From positions 1 through 41,227 of the forward strand of contig QXVZ01034300.1 in NCBI GenBank assembly GCA_008931825.1: a stretch of 41,227 bases of DNA, written 5' to 3'. Both the position numbers and the translations under genes were made by a program. The notes beneath the pieces were generated by a model. That model saw only the letters and a program-made list of their open reading frames with translations, did not search any database and had not been told where the DNA came from. This DNA comes from Phallusia fumigata. Taxonomy: Eukaryota; Chordata; Ascidiacea; Phlebobranchia; Ascidiidae. Positions within the stretch are counted from its first letter, which is position 1. Every line of letters starts with the position of its first letter. Shown here piece after piece: positions 27,001 through 34,102 of the stretch.

Positions 27001-28657
27001 GAACGGTGTTTCCCCAATCCAATTACACCCATTAAAAAAAACGTAACCATTGCGGAATAAAAATTTGAATAATAGGTTCGTTGTCTCTCAAGTCACAGCA
27101 AGCCCGTGTGGCAAGTAAGTCTCCATTCCCGAAACACAAGTCATGAGTTATGACGCAAGTCCAGTTGGTTTCTTTGTTACATTGCTCAGGTCGAAGAGTC
27201 ATAGACTTTTATTCTGAAACCCAGCTGTTTGCAATGATTTACGAATTCGATGTGTTTTTTACAAGACACGAAACTGAGGTAAGAGGTTGCAATTTATGTG
27301 AAAGCCAAGTTCTGTTCAAATTTTTGTAAATACTGTCGTTTGTACAGATGGCCGCCATAGTTTGAATGCATGTGACCATGCAGTCAAATACAGCGTTTCA
27401 CGTGGTGCTGTTAATCATTGGTTAACCTGCCGTCTTTCCTAGTAGGTCGAAGCGCACAACTCTAACTGTATTGTTTTCAACAAATAACAAAACATAGAAT
27501 GCAATAAAAGTTTTCTTTTGCAGGCATTGTGGAATTTGGGAAACAAAGAGAAGCATAGGGCTGTGTCAAAGTGCTTATTTGGTCACCTTACCAGCAGAGG
27601 ACAATTGTACAGTTAAGTTACTATTGCGAGTCATTCTAAAAGTACACCGATACAACGAATAACAAAATAACACAAGATGAGAGTTTTTCAAGTTATATTC
27701 GCGCTGACGCCCCATAGAGTTACATGTTTGTTTTAGTCTTTCAGGCATATCTACGTTTAAATTTATTTTTTTACAGTTGTAAACTGTGTCGCCATTTAGA
27801 GTATGTCACTTATATTTTTTTGAAAGTTGTGTACATTTTCTTCAATTTGACTATTTTGACAAACTGTCAGCTACTAAGGCAATTTTACTTGTTTTTTTAC
27901 TCAAGCAAACTCGAATAGAGGCGGAACTAGCACCTATGACCTTGATGTGGCTCTGTAACCACTTAGCCCTCCTTGCAAAGACCACGTACGCGTTGTACGA
28001 TAAATATGTTTGGGGGCTGAAGCTTTTAAACATATAATTAGGATTGAAATCATAAAAAATTTGTTAAAAAACTTGTAATCATAATGCCAATATGTCATGT
28101 TATTATCAGATCAAAACAATGAGTGTGTTTTCAGGCCATGATAAAATGTCAATTTATTTACCAATTAAGTTTTTTGTGGACTTTATTGTAGCTTCACAAC
28201 CCTACATATAATAAACATACAAATCTTTATCATGCATATCATGCAAAATCTTACGTTCTCGACTTCGTCATTTATCACTACGAGTCCGCCAGACATCGCT
28301 TCACATTTTGAGTGCGCCTCATGCCACGGCAGAAAAATTCCGTCGTTCCCGGAATAATAATAACACGTTGGCCCGTTCTGCACCCAATCGGATGGACAAG
28401 CGCCAAGTATGGCTAAAAAGAAAGCACTCAGTTAATTTGTTTTAGCCACAAGTCTCAACAAAATGCAGCTCTTGGAGTAATTGAGTGTTTCTAGTTTGGT
28501 GAGGTAAGTTTCGAAGCAAATTCATTTCATAGTGACAAAATGTCTTTTGACGTTCAGGTAATGCATTTTATAGTATCCTTAACATTACAGCTTAATTTAA
28601 GTAGTCTTCACCTTCAACAGTTAGAAACAGAAATCCGACGATTTTTAAAATAAGCAT
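1..28657 (-). CDS. Giant multi-domain secreted lectin (CTLD/F5-8C/trefoil/SUEL/LCCL), 46 exons visible, 3' end outside window
   Basis: A single gene is read on the minus strand from ATG at 28657 to the window edge. Exons (high to low): 28657-28612, 28412-28255, 26494-26382, 26142-25991, 25685-25468, 25112-24971, 24824-24759, 23433-23298, 23161-22981, 22640-22505, 22007-21843, 21687-21605, 21181-21046, 20759-20598, 20043-19921, 19527-19343, 18445-18268, 17795-17664, 17074-16921, 16667-16525, 16001-15855, 15493-15388, 15093-14912, 14542-14402, 14000-13837, 12859-12709, 12340-12198, 11896-11757, 11160-11069, 10573-10383, 9979-9860, 9324-9243, 9020-8906, 8515-8361, 7531-7397, 7036-6897, 6326-6205, 5887-5731, 4696-4517, 4086-4009, 3553-3442, 3062-2901, 2028-1846, 1498-1376, 934-744, 92-1. 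All introns are GT-AG and phases match at every join, giving 2,137 codons. Short Pro/Thr-rich linkers separate some domains. No transmembrane segment, ricin-type or FNII domain is visible, so it is not a simple mannose-receptor orthologue. The predicted role is calcium-dependent and other glycan binding outside the cell. That role is inferred; the exon structure is direct. Confidence 0.9.
744..2028 (-). CDS. Lectin CTLD10 (exons 43-45), EPN/WND site, with inserted cysteine loop
   Basis: Residues about 1943-2089. It has [15 protein letters not shown], then an unusual inserted loop ([13 protein letters not shown]) before [15 protein letters not shown], followed by [28 protein letters not shown]. 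Exon 45 starts at G-EPN and has [16 protein letters not shown] and PFICSM. The EPN/WND pair predicts mannose-type binding. Exon 45 runs on into the first residues of CTLD11 (KKCPSGWTQ). Confidence 0.9.
1734..1750 (-). repeat. tRNA T-arm-like fragment (probable SINE remnant)
   Basis: On the minus strand GTGGG-TTCGAAT-CCCAC forms a perfect five-pair T-stem with a canonical T-loop. No matching acceptor stem, D-arm or anticodon arm could be built from the flanks, so it is not a tRNA gene. In lectin intron 1499-1845. Confidence 0.5.
2197..2490 (+). mobile_element. MITE family B, copy 1 (hAT-like end)
   Basis: Begins cagtgtttctcaagcggtgg, a hAT-type terminal sequence. It shares aataaatcgccatact and gggtcaagaaatttttttt with the copy near 8040-8245. 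Lies in lectin intron 2029-2900. The rest of that intron shows nothing further. Confidence 0.55.
2901..4696 (-). CDS. Lectin CTLD9 (exons 39-42), EPN/WND mannose-type site
   Basis: Residues about 1786-1931. It has [61 protein letters not shown]. Exon 42 starts at G-EPN, then [16 protein letters not shown] and GYVCKK, and ends in a Pro-rich linker ([10 protein letters not shown]). EPN plus WND is canonical for mannose, fucose or GlcNAc. Exon 42 is a phase 1-1 cassette of 162 bases. Confidence 0.9.
3144..3160 (+). repeat. tRNA T-arm-like fragment
   Basis: GCGGG-TTCGAAT-CTCGC forms a T-arm with one G-U pair. The flanks do not complete a cloverleaf. In lectin intron 3063-3441. Likely a tRNA-derived repeat remnant. 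Confidence 0.45.
3643..3876 (+). mobile_element. MITE family A, copy 1 (hAT-like ends)
   Basis: Lies in lectin intron 3554-4008. It starts ctgaggtgtttcccaacc and ends ggttgaaaatcactg, an imperfect inverted repeat of the CAGTGnTTCTCAACC type common in nonautonomous hAT elements. It shares gaatttcaactttgtagtta and the ggggaggaatg part with the copy near 13030-13306. Confidence 0.6.
4517..7036 (-). CDS. Lectin CTLD8 (exons 36-38 and head of exon 39)
   Basis: Residues about 1630-1770. It has [63 protein letters not shown], then [13 protein letters not shown] and FWDNLNCHE, closing with LDWLCRRP in exon 39. APSN stands in the EPN position and W-D-N in the WND position, so the site is altered. Exon 39 (180 bases, phase 0-0) holds the end of this domain, a Pro/Thr linker and the start of CTLD9. 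Confidence 0.87.
4794..5045 (+). mobile_element. hAT-like MITE with short inverted ends
   Basis: Starts cagtggttctaaacc and ends ggtaaacactg, imperfect inverted repeats. Lies in lectin intron 4697-5730. The rest of that intron contains two TGACGTCA sites (5159, 5407) and no exon. Confidence 0.5.
7167..7196 (+). repeat. Dispersed block ctgatgatgacaNcag..ttgtcgaaac
   Basis: In lectin intron 7037-7396. The same block occurs at 34734-34763 inside a MITE-like element. It probably marks a further diverged transposon copy; the borders cannot be set. Confidence 0.45.
7397..9020 (-). CDS. Lectin CTLD7 (exons 33-35), non-canonical site
   Basis: Residues about 1486-1614. It has [53 protein letters not shown], then [14 protein letters not shown] and [21 protein letters not shown] replaces EPN and the WND asparagine/aspartate pair is missing (MWYSHRC). 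Calcium-dependent sugar binding is unlikely, so it may be structural or bind protein. Confidence 0.87.
8040..8245 (+). mobile_element. MITE family B, copy 2 (diverged)
   Basis: Shares the blocks aataaatcgctatact, gggccaagagattttttt and tgagccatgtaacaaaaaag with copy 1 in the same order and orientation. Ends just before lectin exon 34, in intron 7532-8360, whose remainder shows nothing I recognise. Confidence 0.5.
9243..11160 (-). CDS. Lectin CTLD6 (rest of exon 29 to exon 32)
   Basis: Residues about 1343-1473. It opens [17 protein letters not shown], then [30 protein letters not shown] and [12 protein letters not shown], followed by ENCVRM, KWDDYLC and AYVCKK. The EPN position reads SPD and the partner is WDD, so calcium is possible but the sugar preference is unclear. 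A long Pro-containing linker ([13 protein letters not shown]) follows. The exon 31-32 intron holds the LINE remnant. Confidence 0.87.
9548..9792 (+). pseudogene. Remnant of a non-LTR retrotransposon (LINE) C-terminus
   Basis: In lectin intron 9325-9859. One frame reads [20 protein letters not shown], then stops at 9650-9652. A second frame continues [20 protein letters not shown] followed by DLK. The pair R-R-L-x-x-x-G-H-V-x-R and G-R-P-K-x-R-W-x-D is the usual C-terminal tail of LINE reverse transcriptase polyproteins. The switch of frame shows a frameshift, and the upstream polymerase is absent. It is dead and antisense to the host gene. Confidence 0.65.
11069..12340 (-). CDS. Lectin LCCL domain, exons 27, 28 and first part of 29
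   Basis: Residues about 1236-1338. Landmarks are [55 protein letters not shown] and YYPVAFSF. The order C-P-x-x-C, G-T-x-x-Y, S-x-I-C-x-A-A-x-H-A-G and Y-x-G-S-x-x-N-G matches LCCL domains (cochlin, Limulus factor C, LGL1). Unlike most module borders in this gene, the border to CTLD6 lies inside exon 29 (11160-11069), not at a phase-1 intron. Confidence 0.87.
12709..14542 (-). CDS. Lectin F5/8C (discoidin) domain 2, exons 24-26
   Basis: Residues about 1082-1230. Exon 24 encodes [19 protein letters not shown] and [11 protein letters not shown]. Exon 25 encodes GAYLQVTF and [17 protein letters not shown]. Exon 26 encodes [20 protein letters not shown] and [11 protein letters not shown]. This copy has the same intron position (phase 1, just before the LQV strand) as domain 1, but there is no trefoil exon in that intron (14001-14401). 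Confidence 0.9.
13030..13306 (+). mobile_element. MITE family A, copy 2
   Basis: Lies in the 0.98-kb lectin intron 12860-13836. It carries tttcgactttgtagttaagt, a ttcatgag segment, taggggaggaatggaaagtt and a cgaaaccactg end, all matching copy 1 in the same order. The left border is approximate. Confidence 0.6.
14628..14870 (-). mobile_element. MITE family A, copy 3 (reverse orientation)
   Basis: Lies in lectin intron 14543-14911. The reverse complement begins cagttgttctcaaccagcga and contains the aggggaggaatgaaaagttg and gggaatgcaag blocks of copy 1. Borders are approximate. Confidence 0.6.
14912..15493 (-). CDS. Lectin SUEL (galactose-binding, rhamnose-lectin-like) domain, exons 22-23
   Basis: Residues about 987-1080. 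Exon 22 has [13 protein letters not shown] and [16 protein letters not shown]. Exon 23 has [41 protein letters not shown]. The ASYGR and DPC-N-G-x-YKYL-x-V-x-YSC signatures and the cysteine pattern are those of the SUEL_Lectin family, known from sea urchin egg lectin, latrophilin and fish rhamnose-binding lectins. Rhamnose or galactose binding is inferred from the family. Confidence 0.9.
15094..15387. promoter_or_regulatory. Intron with four perfect TGACGTCA palindromes
   Basis: The intron between the two SUEL exons has TGACGTCA at 15099, 15119, 15211 and 15325, all in less than 240 bases. The octamer is the CRE/ATF-CREB palindrome. Whether it is used as an enhancer is unknown. Confidence 0.4.
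15855..17074 (-). CDS. Lectin CTLD5 (exons 19-21), EPN/WND mannose-type site
   Basis: Residues about 842-975. It opens RCGKDWSFD and VYCYHFND, with [22 protein letters not shown] and WKWSNGQPF. Exon 21 starts exactly at G-EPN, continues [15 protein letters not shown] and GMICKK, and ends with a Pro linker. EPN with WND is the canonical mannose-type calcium site. Exon 21 is a 147-base, phase 1-1 module. Confidence 0.9.
16217..16447 (+). mobile_element. hAT-like MITE (cagtggttcttaag type)
   Basis: Starts cagtggttcttaagcagggg and ends with an inverted version (gttcagaagcacta). The interior has a ccgtacccctaaggggta block resembling the tacccct block of 34512-34924. Lies in lectin intron 16002-16524. 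Confidence 0.55.
17229..17451 (+). repeat. SINE-like repeat, copy 1
   Basis: Shares with 19095-19300, in order: a box-B-like gtaatcc or ctaatcc segment, ggtcgctt, tgaacaagaaactt, gcggca.tgctccaccc, tgacc.tagt, and actatgagca or ttatgagca. It is antisense to the lectin gene, in intron 17075-17663. A tRNA-derived head is suggested but not proven. Confidence 0.6.
17664..17795 (-). CDS. Lectin exon 18: second trefoil domain
   Basis: A 132-base, phase 1-1 exon encoding residues about 794-837: [30 protein letters not shown] and GVKWCFYGK. It has all six trefoil cysteines. It is closely similar to the trefoil of exon 15 (shared RLDCG, GCC.DN, GVKWCF), so one probably arose from the other. It lies between F5/8C domain 1 and CTLD5. 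Confidence 0.9.
18268..20759 (-). CDS. Lectin F5/8C (discoidin) domain 1, exons 14, 16, 17, interrupted by a trefoil exon
   Basis: Residues about 578-783. Exon 14 gives [20 protein letters not shown], then ARLNN and GAWSPK. Exon 16 gives [21 protein letters not shown]. Exon 17 gives [14 protein letters not shown] and LRMEVLGC. These are the ordered landmarks of a coagulation factor 5/8 C-type domain, and both end cysteines are present. Exon 15 (trefoil) sits between the two halves. Exons 14 and 16 also join in frame without it and then read [11 protein letters not shown]. Confidence 0.87.
19095..19300 (+). repeat. SINE-like repeat, copy 2
   Basis: Diverged partner of 17229-17451, in intron 18446-19342 just before exon 16. 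It contains gagttctaatcctgg, near the tRNA box B consensus, then tgaacaagaaactttgcggc and ccaccccgg. The rest of the intron is AT-rich without exons. Confidence 0.6.
19921..20043 (-). CDS. Lectin exon 15: trefoil (P-type) domain inside F5/8C domain 1
   Basis: A 123-base exon with phase 1 at both ends. It encodes [27 protein letters not shown] and GVKWCFHYG. The six trefoil cysteines and the R-x-D-C-G and WCF landmarks are all there. The donor (GTAAGT) and acceptor (TTGCAG) are good. Because the exon is symmetric it can be included or skipped without breaking the frame. Including it would put a trefoil in the loop of the discoidin barrel before the WIQV strand. Confidence 0.88.
21046..22007 (-). 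CDS. Lectin CTLD4 (exons 11-13), EPN site with extra cysteines
   Basis: Residues about 453-573. It begins [16 protein letters not shown] and has [18 protein letters not shown] and WTWSDQSPW, then [10 protein letters not shown] and LKWDDTPC, ending YVCKK. EPN plus W-D-D is compatible with mannose-type binding. The CGTCC cluster right after EPN adds two cysteines beyond the fold set. They may form a local bridge or a link to a partner. Confidence 0.88.
22505..23433 (-). CDS. Lectin CTLD3 (exons 8-10), atypical site
   Basis: Residues about 299-442. Landmarks are [41 protein letters not shown], then [15 protein letters not shown] and [15 protein letters not shown]. The EPN position reads QPR and the WND position reads WETDD, so the canonical calcium-2 site is altered. 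An extra stretch (NSNYKIFGP) lengthens the long loop. The domain ends in a Pro-rich linker before CTLD4. Confidence 0.85.
23434..24758 (-). other. 1.3-kb lectin intron between exons 7 and 8
   Basis: Noncoding intron. One perfect TGACGTCA palindrome lies at 23762-23769. No exon or clear repeat was found. Confidence 0.7.
24759..25685 (-). CDS. Lectin CTLD2 (exons 5-7), degenerate calcium site
   Basis: Residues about 160-295. The domain begins with [17 protein letters not shown] and has HIWIGLSS and LYWSNGDEF. At the sugar site it carries GQPALDP instead of EPN or QPD, and the WND position is replaced by PWGIDRCG. The fold cysteines are kept (NCVEI, DRCGEG, FMCER). Calcium-dependent sugar binding is therefore doubtful. 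Exon 7 is only 66 bases. Confidence 0.85.
25991..28412 (-). CDS. Lectin CTLD1 (exons 2-4), QPD/WND galactose-type calcium site
   Basis: Residues about 20-152. The usual CTLD landmarks appear in order: CPSDW and CYYY at the start, a C-x4-GGL helix segment, [13 protein letters not shown], then GGQPDNW, CVEM, VWNDKAC and YFICER. In the C-type lectin family, QPD with a WND partner marks a galactose or GalNAc-leaning calcium site. It is the only QPD domain among those visible. Exon 3 (26494-26382) is separated from exon 2 by the largest intron of the gene. Confidence 0.88.
26495..28254 (-). other. Largest intron of the lectin gene (between exons 2 and 3)
   Basis: About 1.76 kb of AT-rich sequence inside CTLD1. 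I see no coding exon, tRNA or recognisable transposon. Its position, early in the gene and close to the promoter, would suit regulatory elements, but no motif supports that directly. Confidence 0.7.
28612..28657 (-). CDS. Lectin exon 1: start codon and signal peptide
   Basis: This 46-base exon starts [15 protein letters not shown] and joins in phase 1 to the next exon (A-I-L-G-A-C). The short Lys-containing head followed by a run of Ile, Val, Leu and Phe is a classic signal peptide. Cleavage is likely near residues 16-19, just before the first CTLD cysteine. This start was chosen because it is the only in-frame ATG that puts a signal peptide directly in front of CTLD1 across a good GT-AG intron. 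Confidence 0.85.
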
Positions 28658-29384
28658 GATTGTGGGAGATGATGGTCACATTAAATCATTTTTCTAAAAA
28701 TGCAAAATTTTCTGCACAAAAACAAGTCTTTTTACAAAAGATTTACATTGCAAAGATTTCGATTTCATAAAAAAACAGAAAACCTAGTATTCTAACCGCC
28801 AGTTAAAATCTGTCAAAAGTACAGAAAAATCTCAGTCTCTTCTCTATTTTCGTTATTTTCTGTGAAATGAAAAGCGAAAACGTCTCACTCAATACACCAC
28901 AACCTAATAAGAGACTTGCATAGCGCAGTACTGCTCGTGAACAAATATGAGACGACAGTTGTTAAGGTTAAAAAAACCTTGTTATGTAAGGTACGCGGGT
29001 CAAACCGTCTTTTCTTACACGTACTGGTGACATATTTAACCGACCAAATCACCAACCGTTGTGAAAAGAGTCATCGTTATGACCTCGGTTGCAAACAAGC
29101 TGCTTATGCAAGTACCAGCTGACACAAGGCGCTTTAACTAACTTAATATTGACACAACTCAGATGGTAACATGTTGCGATCCGCCGACAGGGCCGTCGAC
29201 TTATTTATGTGCAAATATTCCGTCGCGAAACGTCTGATGCATGCTTGACATACATACCGTAAACTCATTGCGCCTGATGCAAGATCGTAAAATGTGGTAT
29301 ATTTAAGGTTAATGGTGTCGCGGCGGCGGTTGGTACCACGTGCAAGAACATGGAAGTTAACAATGGATCACGTTGCCGCTAATT

Positions 29385-29460
29385 CAGTAATTTTCAACCT
29401 TTTAAATGCATTGCTTATTTTGGAACTTTTCATTCCATCTCTGGAGTGCCAGGAGGCTAA
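29385..29460 (-). mobile_element. MITE family A, fragment
   Basis: Begins cagtaattttcaacctttt and continues with the terminal block of family A (gcattgctt, ggaacttttcattcc). Only one end is present, in the intergenic region upstream of both the lectin gene and CFAP107. Confidence 0.5.
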
Positions 29461-30125
29461 CTAACCAGCTATAAACAGGCGTTTGTGCTTTGGAGACATA
29501 AAAAAATGTACTTTGCATTGTCAAAAATCCTTGTTCAACAGGGAAAACAAATCCTCATTGAAGTAAATTTTGCAAAAATCGTGAAAGGACTTTGGAACTC
29601 TATAATTAGAGATTAAAAAAATCGTAGTGCGCCAGGCCTACAAGAGGCGTTATACCGAATCATTTACTGATCATTAGAGTTTTTACATTAGGTTGTTACA
29701 TTTTTTGCTTTAACAAGCACGTTTTTATTATCAGGGTGCTTCCGTGCGACGCTTGTAATTGTGCTATTGTGGCTTAGTTTTGTAAATCCGGGTTACAGGC
29801 TTTATCCCAGAATCGTTTTTTAGCAGGAAACCGACATGACTTAAATATATGCAGTGCTTAGGAGGAAGTCTGAATGACTGAATCCTTGTTGTTGGCAAAC
29901 TTATGTTGTGGTGTTTGTATTAAGATAAAAACGCGCGTGCTTGTTTGACGTGTTACATCACAATGTAAGTTTGTTCAGGGCATGTTTAAATTAGTTGCTG
30001 TTACCTGACTTGGGTTTGCATCCTATTAATTTGCATGAACCTGCCCGAATTTGGCAAACCGGAACCGACAAGGTTTTGGACTTTTGACTTTGTCGAACTC
30101 TAAACGCTAAAATAAAATAATAGGC

Positions 30126-30578
30126 AAAAAAATTAACACAACTTAACATGAATGCCTTTTAATAACATTTTGAAGGCAGTTTTGTTAGTTCTGAATAATT
30201 TCAATTATTGTACGAATCGCGAAATGACATTAACCTGTTTAAACCCATAAACGATTTTTTTAGTTCGTCATAACTGAAACCCAAAGCTAATGTAATGAAT
30301 AAAGTCGAACGCAAACCTTACCTGAATTCGTAAACTAAACAGCCCAATATCNAAAAAAATTAACACAACTTAACATGAATGGCTTTTAATAACATTTTGA
30401 AGGCACTTTTGTTAGTTCTGAATAATTTCAATTATGGTACGGATCGCGAAATGACATTAACCTGTTTACACCCATAAACGAGTTTTTTAGTTCGTCATAA
30501 CTGAAACCCAAAGTTAATGTAATGAATAAAGTCGAACGCAAACCTAACCTGAATTCGTAAACTAAACAGCCCAATATC
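30126..30578. repeat. Direct duplication around N30352 (226 bases each; likely two haplotypes)
   Basis: Copy 1 is 30126-30351 and copy 2 is 30353-30578, equal in length with 8 differences that I can count (about 3.5 percent). The copies touch only at the N. This is best read as overlapping contigs from two alleles placed side by side. Confidence 0.85.
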
Positions 30579-30853
30579 ACAATGTCGTGGTTTGTTTTCT
30601 AGAAGTTTTAACAAACTGCAATTATATGCGTGCCTAAACATCCTACCAAACTACATGGAAATAAAAACATAAAAATCATAACAATCCGCTGAATGTCGCC
30701 AAACAGCATGGGTTTGTGACGCAGCACATCGCGTAGCAACGAACGCTGTTCAATTAATTTTTGCCGGGAAGGGTTTTTGCAATTGTTTTTGTAAAAAGTG
30801 GGCTTAGTTTTCGCATTCTTACCTTCATAGTTTGCTGGGCTTGAGCCAACAAC

Positions 30854-33027
30854 ATGGCGGGGGCACAGAGCGACCCTGAAAAGTGGAAGATGCCCGGGTG
30901 GAGAATCGAACAGCGGTTTTCCAATAAAACACTGATTGGCAATTGGTGCGAGGAAACAAAACAGGTTTGCTTTTTTTAACTTTGCTGTTAAAAAGTCTTT
31001 TGGAAAGAAATAATCACATAATTGATACACAAAAGTGATATGAAACCCATATGCACAAATTTCCCAGTGTTTATGTACCAATACCACATATTTAAATACA
31101 CCGGATATATATTTTGTATGTGACATTTGGTACCATGATGTGTGAGCAGCTTTTATCTCTGACAACTTTAATCACATGTCTTGTAACATTGTATAAGCCT
31201 TTTTGAATGTGGTTTGCAAGAGTGTTTTTACCTTTACAAAGATAAACTTTTAGAACACAACCTAATGTGATCAGCTTTTGTTAATGCAATATGCCTTGAC
31301 AGCATCCATCCACCTTTGATTTTTTCCGTTCCTAGTTTCAACGAGGGACCCATAGCAATTCAAGCACTCATCGCACAGATTTCCGACTTTATCCTGACCA
31401 CAAACCTGATACCATCATTCGGAGGTCGGCTTTGATGCGCAATGAAGGTCTGAGAAAAGAACATTTGTTCACTCATCACGGAGGAAGGTAAAAAGCATAA
31501 TAATACACATTGTTTCAAACACTCTACATCAGGGTACATGTGTTAGGTACATGTTCCCATGGGTTGCAGCCAACTGCTAATTATATTAAACTTTTTATTC
31601 AAAACCAAAATCTGGTGTCTTCAATAAACCAATAAACTTAGCTAAAACAACTTTATCCTTTCCTCAATGTAAAATAAAATGTATTCCACTTGCTTGATAA
31701 TGCAATGGGGAGTAGGGAGGCAGTTTTGATCAATGATGTGTGAAAAGGCGCATAAGTTTAATAAACTTGTTTAAAATTTCGAAATATTACCTAAAAATAA
31801 CACTACTTAGTTTAAGTTAGATGTGCTTTATATTTTAGATTTAGAGGCCAAACCTTTTATAGTTGTGTAATAAAAAAAACAATTTGCACAGATACAGTAA
31901 CAACATGATATCTTGGTATGACGAACAATTTAATCACCGCGAGCGTGACAGCGACAAACTTCCTGATCTACGGAAATGGGATGGACACAAGTTGGCATGG
32001 GCTCCAGAGCGATCAGATTATCCTATGCAAGGTTCAGACATATATGCAAAATACATTTATAATTCAGATTAGCATGAACAATAAAAATGTGCTTAACAGA
32101 TAAAGGTAATAGATTTTAGGCAAGACAAAGAAAATTGCCTGTGACATTTGATATTTTTAATGGCCGAAAAAACAACCACTTAACCTTTGTGTCAGTATCA
32201 AACAGCTTGCAAAGCTTGTAGAACATACCTATCAACATGTTTTAAACTGCGTTAGCAAATGATAAAGTATGATTGTACATATTTCTTTAATATTCTGGGA
32301 ATCTATTGTTTAAAACAGAAGTGGCGAGAGTTAGTTTACATGACATAAATCTACAATAGCATTGTTTGATATTTGATACTAAAGCAGAGTTGATACTGTA
32401 TCAGAGGTATAGAAAAGAGAGCTACTGAACAATTTGACAGGTTGCTATGTAAATTTAACTTTGTTTGTAGAATACTGTTGGTTCTAAACCATTTATTGTT
32501 GTGTTCTAACATGCGAATCTTAAATAAAAGACATCACTGCAATATTGCTTTTTTTTACCAGGCCTCCCCACTAATTTTGGTCTTCATGGTAAAATGAAAC
32601 AGAGGTGGATCCGTGAGTTAAAGGCTGAACGGGAGGGCCACTACTCAACGGACTATAGAAATCACTACACTTCGCACCCCTTTTCCGCTTACCCACATCG
32701 TTTTGCAACAGCACCAAGATATTTATCGAGTCATTCTAATCCCATTACAAGAGTAAGTTATAATTTTCTGCTAAGCAAAAGATGCAAAAATACGGTTAAC
32801 TTTTTGCATGCAGTTCGTGCCATACATAGAAAAATCTTTCAGTTAATCACTTGCTTAATATTGTAAATTTTGGAAGTAAATGGGATATTAAGCCATATTA
32901 GACCTATAGCATTCACAACAAAGTATATTTTACATTTCAGATTAATAAGGACCTATGGCTGCGACGAACTCCCTTCAACATGGCCCCAGAATATCCCCCT
33001 CAAGTCAGTCCTCCCTCCGCTGTTTAA
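30854..33027 (+). CDS. CFAP107: CFAP107 (C1orf158) homologue, ciliary microtubule inner protein, 5 exons, 226 aa
   Basis: Exons: 30854-30964, 31336-31487, 31892-32031, 32562-32752, 32941-33027 (TAA). All introns are GT-AG and phases agree (0, 2, 1, 0). Family landmarks run in order: PGWRIEQRFSNKTLIGNW (residues 14-31), RLYPDHKPD, RKEHLFTHH, MISWYDEQFNHR, LPDLRKWDGHKLAWAPERSD, GLPTNFGL, and a C-terminal PFNMAPEYPP segment. The vertebrate protein is a microtubule inner protein of ciliary doublets, so axoneme function is inferred. The donor of exon 3 (GTTCAG) is weak but gives the only join that restores the family sequence. The gene is convergent with NUDT8 and divergent from the lectin gene. 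Confidence 0.88.
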
Positions 33028-33657
33028 CTTTTCATACTCATAACTTTTTTAGCACTTCGTGTTCCGTCACTGTTTAACAAGTTACTGAAACAACTTATAC
33101 CTGTTTTCCGACACTGCTGTAATTCCTTCAGTTTTTAAACATCCTCTTGTCCAGTGTATGCTGATTATTTTGTGGTCATTTTTTATTATACTGCGGCTTT
33201 AAAAGTGAGTATATACTCAAGAAAAGCAAGTAAGTTGAACCCAAAACACTAAAGACACACCTTGGTACATGACTTTGGCCTTTGAGATTTTGTAAAAATT
33301 GACATACTTTATTGCCGTTTTTTGAGATGTCGCCAATACATCCTGATAAAATACTTTGGGCTTAAAATGTTTTTAGACAAAATATAGTTAGCAAATTCCA
33401 TGTCCGTCTCAGTGGCACCGCTATAGTAAAGCAAAACAACACTCAAATTAATTTTCAGAATTTTTTTTCAAAAACCATAGTTGATAATAACAGCACCAAT
33501 ATGTTAACAATGAAGAGCATTTAGCAAGAAAATAGATTAGCACTGATTGAAAGAGGGCAATAAGTCAAGTAATTAGGGCCTGAGGACAATGCAAGTTAAT
33601 AGTTCACAGAAATAGCATTCCCTGAAAAAGCAACATACTCTTATTTTATTACATTCG

Positions 33658-33874
33658 TAAAACTGTATTTCATTGAAAACAAACGCTACAGTGCAAACAA
33701 GTGTTAGCACAGGCACTGACACATGTGACAAACCGTTTACCAACAATTGGATAGTAAATTGTGGCNTAAAACTGTATTTCATTGAAAACAAACGCTACAG
33801 TGCAAACAAGTGTTAGCACAGGCACTGACACATGTGACAAACCGTTTACCAACAAATGGATAGTAAATTGTGGC
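33658..33874. repeat. Direct duplication around N33766 (108 bases each)
   Basis: Copies 33658-33765 and 33767-33874 differ at one base that I see. Likely an unmerged contig overlap. Confidence 0.85.
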
Positions 33875-34102
33875 AACATAAAATAATTTTCAACAAATAT
33901 TTCATTTAGTGTGCAGCAGTTCATTATTTGTGCGACAATGCTTAAAAAAGGCACATAAAAAATTCTAAATATGGGTTGATAAATCTAAATTTTTATGTTT
34001 GAACTTCCACCATAGCTAGTTCTAGGTGATTTGGTGTTCATATAAAATCAACAATGCAGAAGGCGTGTCATACTTTAATTTTTACAGCACAAACAATGAT
34101 AG

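Larger units (their letters stand above)
28658..30853. other. Intergenic region between divergent lectin gene and CFAP107
   Basis: This 2.2-kb gap must hold the promoters of both the lectin gene (minus) and CFAP107 (plus). No TATA box could be placed with confidence. It contains a MITE end (29385-29460) and a 226-base sequence present twice around the N at 30352. A half RFX-like site (gtagcaac, 30733-30740) lies about 115 bases before the CFAP107 start. Confidence 0.6.

Noticed and set aside
1..28657. Several separate lectin genes instead of one
   Set aside because: All 46 exons join in frame with matching phases, only the first has a signal peptide, and no in-frame stop with a new start was found between them. 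Transcript data could still overturn this.
30608..31165. 185-codon minus-strand frame overlapping the CFAP107 start
   Set aside because: It has no recognisable domain, and it lies opposite a real first exon that joins in frame to a known family.
33573..33954. Minus-strand frames that run across the N at 33766
   Set aside because: They exist only because a 108-base block is repeated at an assembly join; no similarity to a protein family is visible.
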